A stretch of DNA of 62,000 nt, taken from assembly GCA_037447655.1 (NCBI GenBank), contig JBBHKE010000584.1, positions 1-62,000 on the forward strand, given 5' to 3'. The notes below the pieces were generated by a model. It had not been told where the DNA came from. It did no database searches and saw only the letters and a program-made list of their open reading frames with translations. The stretch's first letter is position 1; each line of letters opens with the position of its first letter. Both the position numbers and the translations under genes were made by a program. Of the stretch, positions 58,417 to 62,000 are shown piece by piece. The stretch is from Zygnema cylindricum (taxonomy: Eukaryota > Streptophyta > Zygnematophyceae > Zygnematales > Zygnemataceae).

Positions 58417-58879
58417 TACACCGTGAATCGCTATTAGCGTACATGACGCTAATTGGGGTACCCCTTTTTTTGGGGCAAATTCTCAAATAGAATAAAGTAC
58501 GCTAAATGTTTTTGCACGTTATTTGAGGAACCCCGCTCAATGCGGTTCATAACTGTAATTTATTGCCCTTTTAAATAATGTGGTGTACGGACTGTCAGAT
58601 CTGTACAATTTCGTACATTTTTTAATTTAAAAGTACATAAAATATAATAATATATAATTGCGTAAAACGCGACGGCGTACGATTTGAACAATTTCGTACA
58701 TATACATTTTTTAGTGTGGACATATTACGTGCCGAAAATTTTTACAAAGCAGTTTACAAATTAGAGTACATGATAAATTAGTATCATGGTGTACCCGAAA
58801 AAACACAATTTACCGTAAAGTACGCTAATTGCTTCATTACGCTATATTTTTTATTACGCTAATAGCGATTCACGGTGTA
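58417..58879. mobile_element. MITE, TACACCGTG family (~463 bp)
   Basis: Ends TACACCGTGAATCGCTATTA and TAATAGCGATTCACGGTGTA are perfect inverse complements. The interior has no ORF of note. Confidence 0.9.
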
Positions 58880-59651
58880 CTCTTTTGGAGTTTCGCGTTT
58901 TGAGAGAGAAGGCGTGTACACCTTCTTTCGCGGAAACTTCCTTTCAGTGTTTTCTGCCAGGAAGTTATTTTGTGATTATTTATTTCAAGGTCGTACAACT
59001 TTCATCGTCCCAGAATTTTGATAAGCCTATCAAAACTTTCCCAAGCAAAGGCTCTTCTTTAATTCGTGTTTTTCTTGACAACCTCTTTCCATTGCTAGTC
59101 GCCGCTCACTCCCAAGGTATCTTTACCCTCACCCTTGTCTTGGTTATCTTTTTTTCTTGATGATTTAATTTTAAATATGCAACTTTTGATGACTGTTTAG
59201 ATTTTAATGTTAATTGTGTTGCAGTCTAACATACAGAAACAGTAGGCTAAAAAGCTTCAAATTTATAAAGATTTACACTTTTTATAATTTTCAATTCATA
59301 CTCATTAATTTCATTATAAATATAGCCGTTAGTTTTTGTAAATTACTCTATAAATTTTATAAATTTATAAGATGAATCTTCTAAATTAGGATTTCCACTA
59401 TTAATAAGCCGTTGTAAAGTTATATTTGATTTAAAAAGTTTTATGAAGTTAAAAATGAACCTGCCCAAAAACTAGTTCATCTTTCCAAAAATTAAATCGT
59501 CTTTTAGACGATAAGTCAAACCATTCAATTGAAGGAAGTTTATTAATATAATTCACACACACCCTATCCCTCACTAACACACCCACTCATCTTTTATGCC
59601 ATTTACTACTTGTACAAGCAAGTTGTAAACAAGCGAGGAAGATACACAATA
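58880..59651. other. upstream of the SANT-like gene, AT-rich
   Basis: A 91-codon plus-strand ORF at 58,885-59,160 begins 6 bp after the MITE end and is not recognised. The remainder is AT-rich leader or promoter sequence. Confidence 0.4.
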
Positions 59652-60978
59652 ATGGACGACATCAACCTTCCCGTTTTCAGTCAAATTTTACAAAAAGACA
59701 CGGCTCCAAATAGACATGTCGCGAGAGGTGAACTAGAACGAGATCGTTGGACGAAACATGAAATTGAGGTTTTGTTGGCTAGTTGGGTCAAACTCCAAAA
59801 AAGCCCAAGAAAGCATTGCACCAAAGAGCAATGGCAGAAAATAGCAACTGCCGTCAGTCAACTACCAGACAGCAAAGGCCGTTCCATTGCTTCATGTAAA
59901 CAAAAACTAAGCGACGAAAAAAAAAATTATAAAGATGTAGTGAGAAGGGAGAAAGAAACGAAGAAGAACCTCAAGGGACATTTTTTTTCCATATTAGACC
60001 CTATTCTACACAGTCGATTTGACACTACAGGGTTGAAAGGTGGACGGGGAGAATTCGGCGCGATTCAAGATATGGTAGGTAATAATGCGAGAACAAAAGT
60101 AAGTTTACAAAAACGAGTGATACCTCAAAATGAAACACCGAATACGGGGAGGCAAAACTTTAACCAACGTGAACCTGGTCCCAAAAAACCTCAGCATCCA
60201 ATAACAAAAGTGAGATTAACGGCCATAAAAGAAGACAAAATGCGGGTGCAAGACAGTCCAATTTTGGTGGACGAATTAACAAGTGAGAAAAATAAAGAGA
60301 GGGTGGATGGAATTAATGATGACATTAGAGAGGAATATGACGCGTTTTCACCGGGCAAAAGTCATGCACAACATATAATTCCCGACGAATGGTGCACAAG
60401 GCAATAAAGCGACGCTGATGACGACAAAAGAGAGTTCGAAATGTGCGGGGGGGGCTTCTAATACCGCAAAAGAGAGGGTTAAAAAAGTTTTCAGCTCGCC
60501 AAGGAGCAGAAATTCCCCGCGCCAACCAAAACAACCCTCAACATGAAGACAACCAACATTTTGGAAATTTAGTGCCGATGCATCAAATATCCCAAACCTT
60601 GTGGGAACAAAAATTGGAGGAGTTCGTGAAGATGAAGAAAACAATGCCTCGTCCCAAAGAAATGATGATTTAAATAAGTTGGTGGGAAAAATTTGTGGTA
60701 TTATCACTAAGGCGGATCAATGTGACAAAGAGAAAATAGAGGCGTTACAAAAGTTTAACAAAACCAAAACAGAGTTGATCGAGCGTCGACTAGCTTTCGA
60801 CAAGGAGTGTCGACATAAAGACAAAAAAGATAAAAAAGAACAAAAACAGAAAGAAAGTGAGAGAAAAAAACGTATGGTTGCCATTCGGGAGAGAGAAATA
60901 AAACTTAAAGAAATGAAAATGAAAAACGAGGAGATGCGTCTAAAATTAGAGTGTGCCAAGCACGGAGTCAACTACTAA
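59652..60978 (+). pseudogene. SANT/trihelix-like DNA-binding protein with coiled coil, frame-broken
   Basis: The first frame runs from the ATG at 59,652 (MDDINLPVFSQ) to a stop at 60,407. Residues about 33-115 contain RWTKHEIEVLLASWVKL, then EQWQKIATAVSQL, and CKQKLSDEKKNYKDV: three helices with spaced Trp typical of SANT or trihelix domains, also used by proteins encoded by Harbinger-type transposons. Two more open stretches in other frames follow (60,443-60,673 and 60,601-60,978), ending in a long Lys/Glu helix (KEMKMKNEEMRLKLE) and a stop. They read as one gene broken by a stop and frame changes; a run of eight G at about 60,445 is one likely site. Host gene or transposon accessory gene cannot be decided; no DDE transposase is in the window. 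Confidence 0.6.
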
Positions 60979-61826
60979 AAACACGCAGTAACGTTGGTTC
61001 AATTTAGGAGGGTTGTTTTTCATATGTTTCATTCACCTGTGATTTAAAAGATCACAACAAAGCTTGTAGATTTGAAAAAACCATCAATAGTTCATATTAA
61101 GAATGAGCAGTTGCAAGCCTAACCGGACAGCCTAAGTTATATGAGTTTTTATTTGACGTTTATTTAATATATGATTATGTTGCTTTTGTTTCTGTTAAGG
61201 ATGCAAGTCATTTGTTATGGATTACAAGACTTTCGAACTGTGGTAGTGAAAAAAATATGGAACCAGCACCTCAGATTAAAATTTGTTAAAATAGAGTTTG
61301 TACGATTGCTCATGTGTAAATTATATGAAATTCGTCAATAGATGCAAAGACGACAGTGAAGAGGCACTATATTGAAACTTTTTCGTAGTATATGTTTTGT
61401 ATTTTGTTGGTTTTCTAGGTCATTTAAGTCATGTTTTTTGTGTGAGTTTTAAGGGTGCATGTTATTGTCTATGGAATATAAAACATCATTTTCGAAGTAT
61501 AAGTTTTGTATTTTGTTGGTTTTTTAGGTCATTTAAGTCATGTTTTTTGTGTGCGTTTTAGGGATGTAGGTTATTGTTTATGGAATATAAGACATACTGA
61601 TTATGGAAATGAAATGAGACAGACAATGAGCCATCACCTTATATCCAAATTTGTTGAAATATTGTTTGTCTGGTTGCTCTTCTATAAATTATATGACATT
61701 CGCCAATAGAAGCGAACACCTATTTGAATGGGCACTTTATGCAAGTTATTTTTTAGTGTATTTAATGTATGTATGTTTCGATTTTAAAAGTCATTCAAAT
61801 CTTTGTTTTTTATTTATTTTGCAAGT
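60979..61826. other. AT-rich DNA with a local duplication, no gene
   Basis: A TTTTGTATTTTGTTGGTTTT..GGTCATTTAAGTCATG segment occurs at about 61,395 and 61,504 (109-bp spacing); similar GGAATATAA and AAATTATATGA motifs repeat around it. Confidence 0.5.
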
Positions 61827-62000
61827 ATGGGTGTGTCCCCTTGTGCATAAGTAAGGGTTTTTTTTCTGTCGTTTTCCTGTAAAACTTAGCGCCATACTGC
61901 CTAAGTTCCAAACGTACGAAAGAATCGCAATTGTAGAGTACAATTTGCGTCACCCTCGAACTTAAGATGTACGAAAATTTGTCGTTTTCTGTTTTTCGAC
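61827..62000. mobile_element. TIR element, AGGGTATGTCCCCATGT family, copy 3 (cut by window end)
   Basis: Begins GGGTGTGTCCCCTTGTGCAT and is the inverse complement of 23,656-23,827, including AAGTAAGGGTTTTTTT and the later GTACGAAAATTTG.CG. The rest lies outside the window. Confidence 0.8.

Overview
This window looks like nuclear DNA of a streptophyte (plant lineage: a charophyte alga or an early land plant fits best; I cannot name the species). The reasons are many spliced genes with plant-type splice sites, a plastid-type pyruvate dehydrogenase E2 gene, an NHX5/6-type endosomal Na+/H+ antiporter, a Prp19-type U-box start, a telo-box (AAACCCTA) ahead of the Prp19 start, very AT-rich intergenic DNA and many small inverted-repeat transposons. 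No rRNA, tRNA, CRISPR or prokaryotic operon is seen.

Layout. 1-820: one exon of a tyrosyl-DNA phosphodiesterase 1 (TDP1)-like gene in simple repeats. 821-5,940: AT-rich, repeat-bearing, no recognised gene. 5,943-22,395 (minus): a complete plastid-type PDH E2 gene; ten exons join in frame to 504 codons. Inside it a 2,636-bp block carrying exons 5 and 6 is present twice in direct orientation (9,417-12,052 and 15,531-18,166). Between the copies lies 3.5 kb with the start of a Prp19 gene on the opposite strand. 22,400-26,340: possible promoter with G-box-like motifs, then stacked TIR elements of three families. 26,340-31,000: extremely AT-rich, including a 3.4-kb degenerate repeat array. 31,000-39,600: tandem duplications, weak coding-like remnants and more MITEs. 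39,609-53,799 (plus): a complete NHX antiporter gene; I could place 22 exons that join without a frame break to 660 codons. Three of its introns look U12-type: two AT-AC and one GT-AG. 53,800-62,000: an ORF with a long Glu/Arg tract and coiled coil (minus), two more MITEs, a frame-broken SANT/trihelix-like gene (plus), and the start of another TIR element cut by the window end.

How it fits together. The two complete genes are housekeeping: E2 feeds acetyl-CoA to plastid fatty-acid synthesis, and NHX5/6 sets endosomal pH and ion balance. They are not functionally linked. What stands out is architecture: minor-spliceosome introns, micro-exons of 20-32 nt, MITEs inside introns (including all of the AT-AC ones), and an in-frame duplication of symmetric exons with a MITE at one junction. 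All exon models were read by eye from splice motifs and remembered family conservation; no transcript or database evidence was available.
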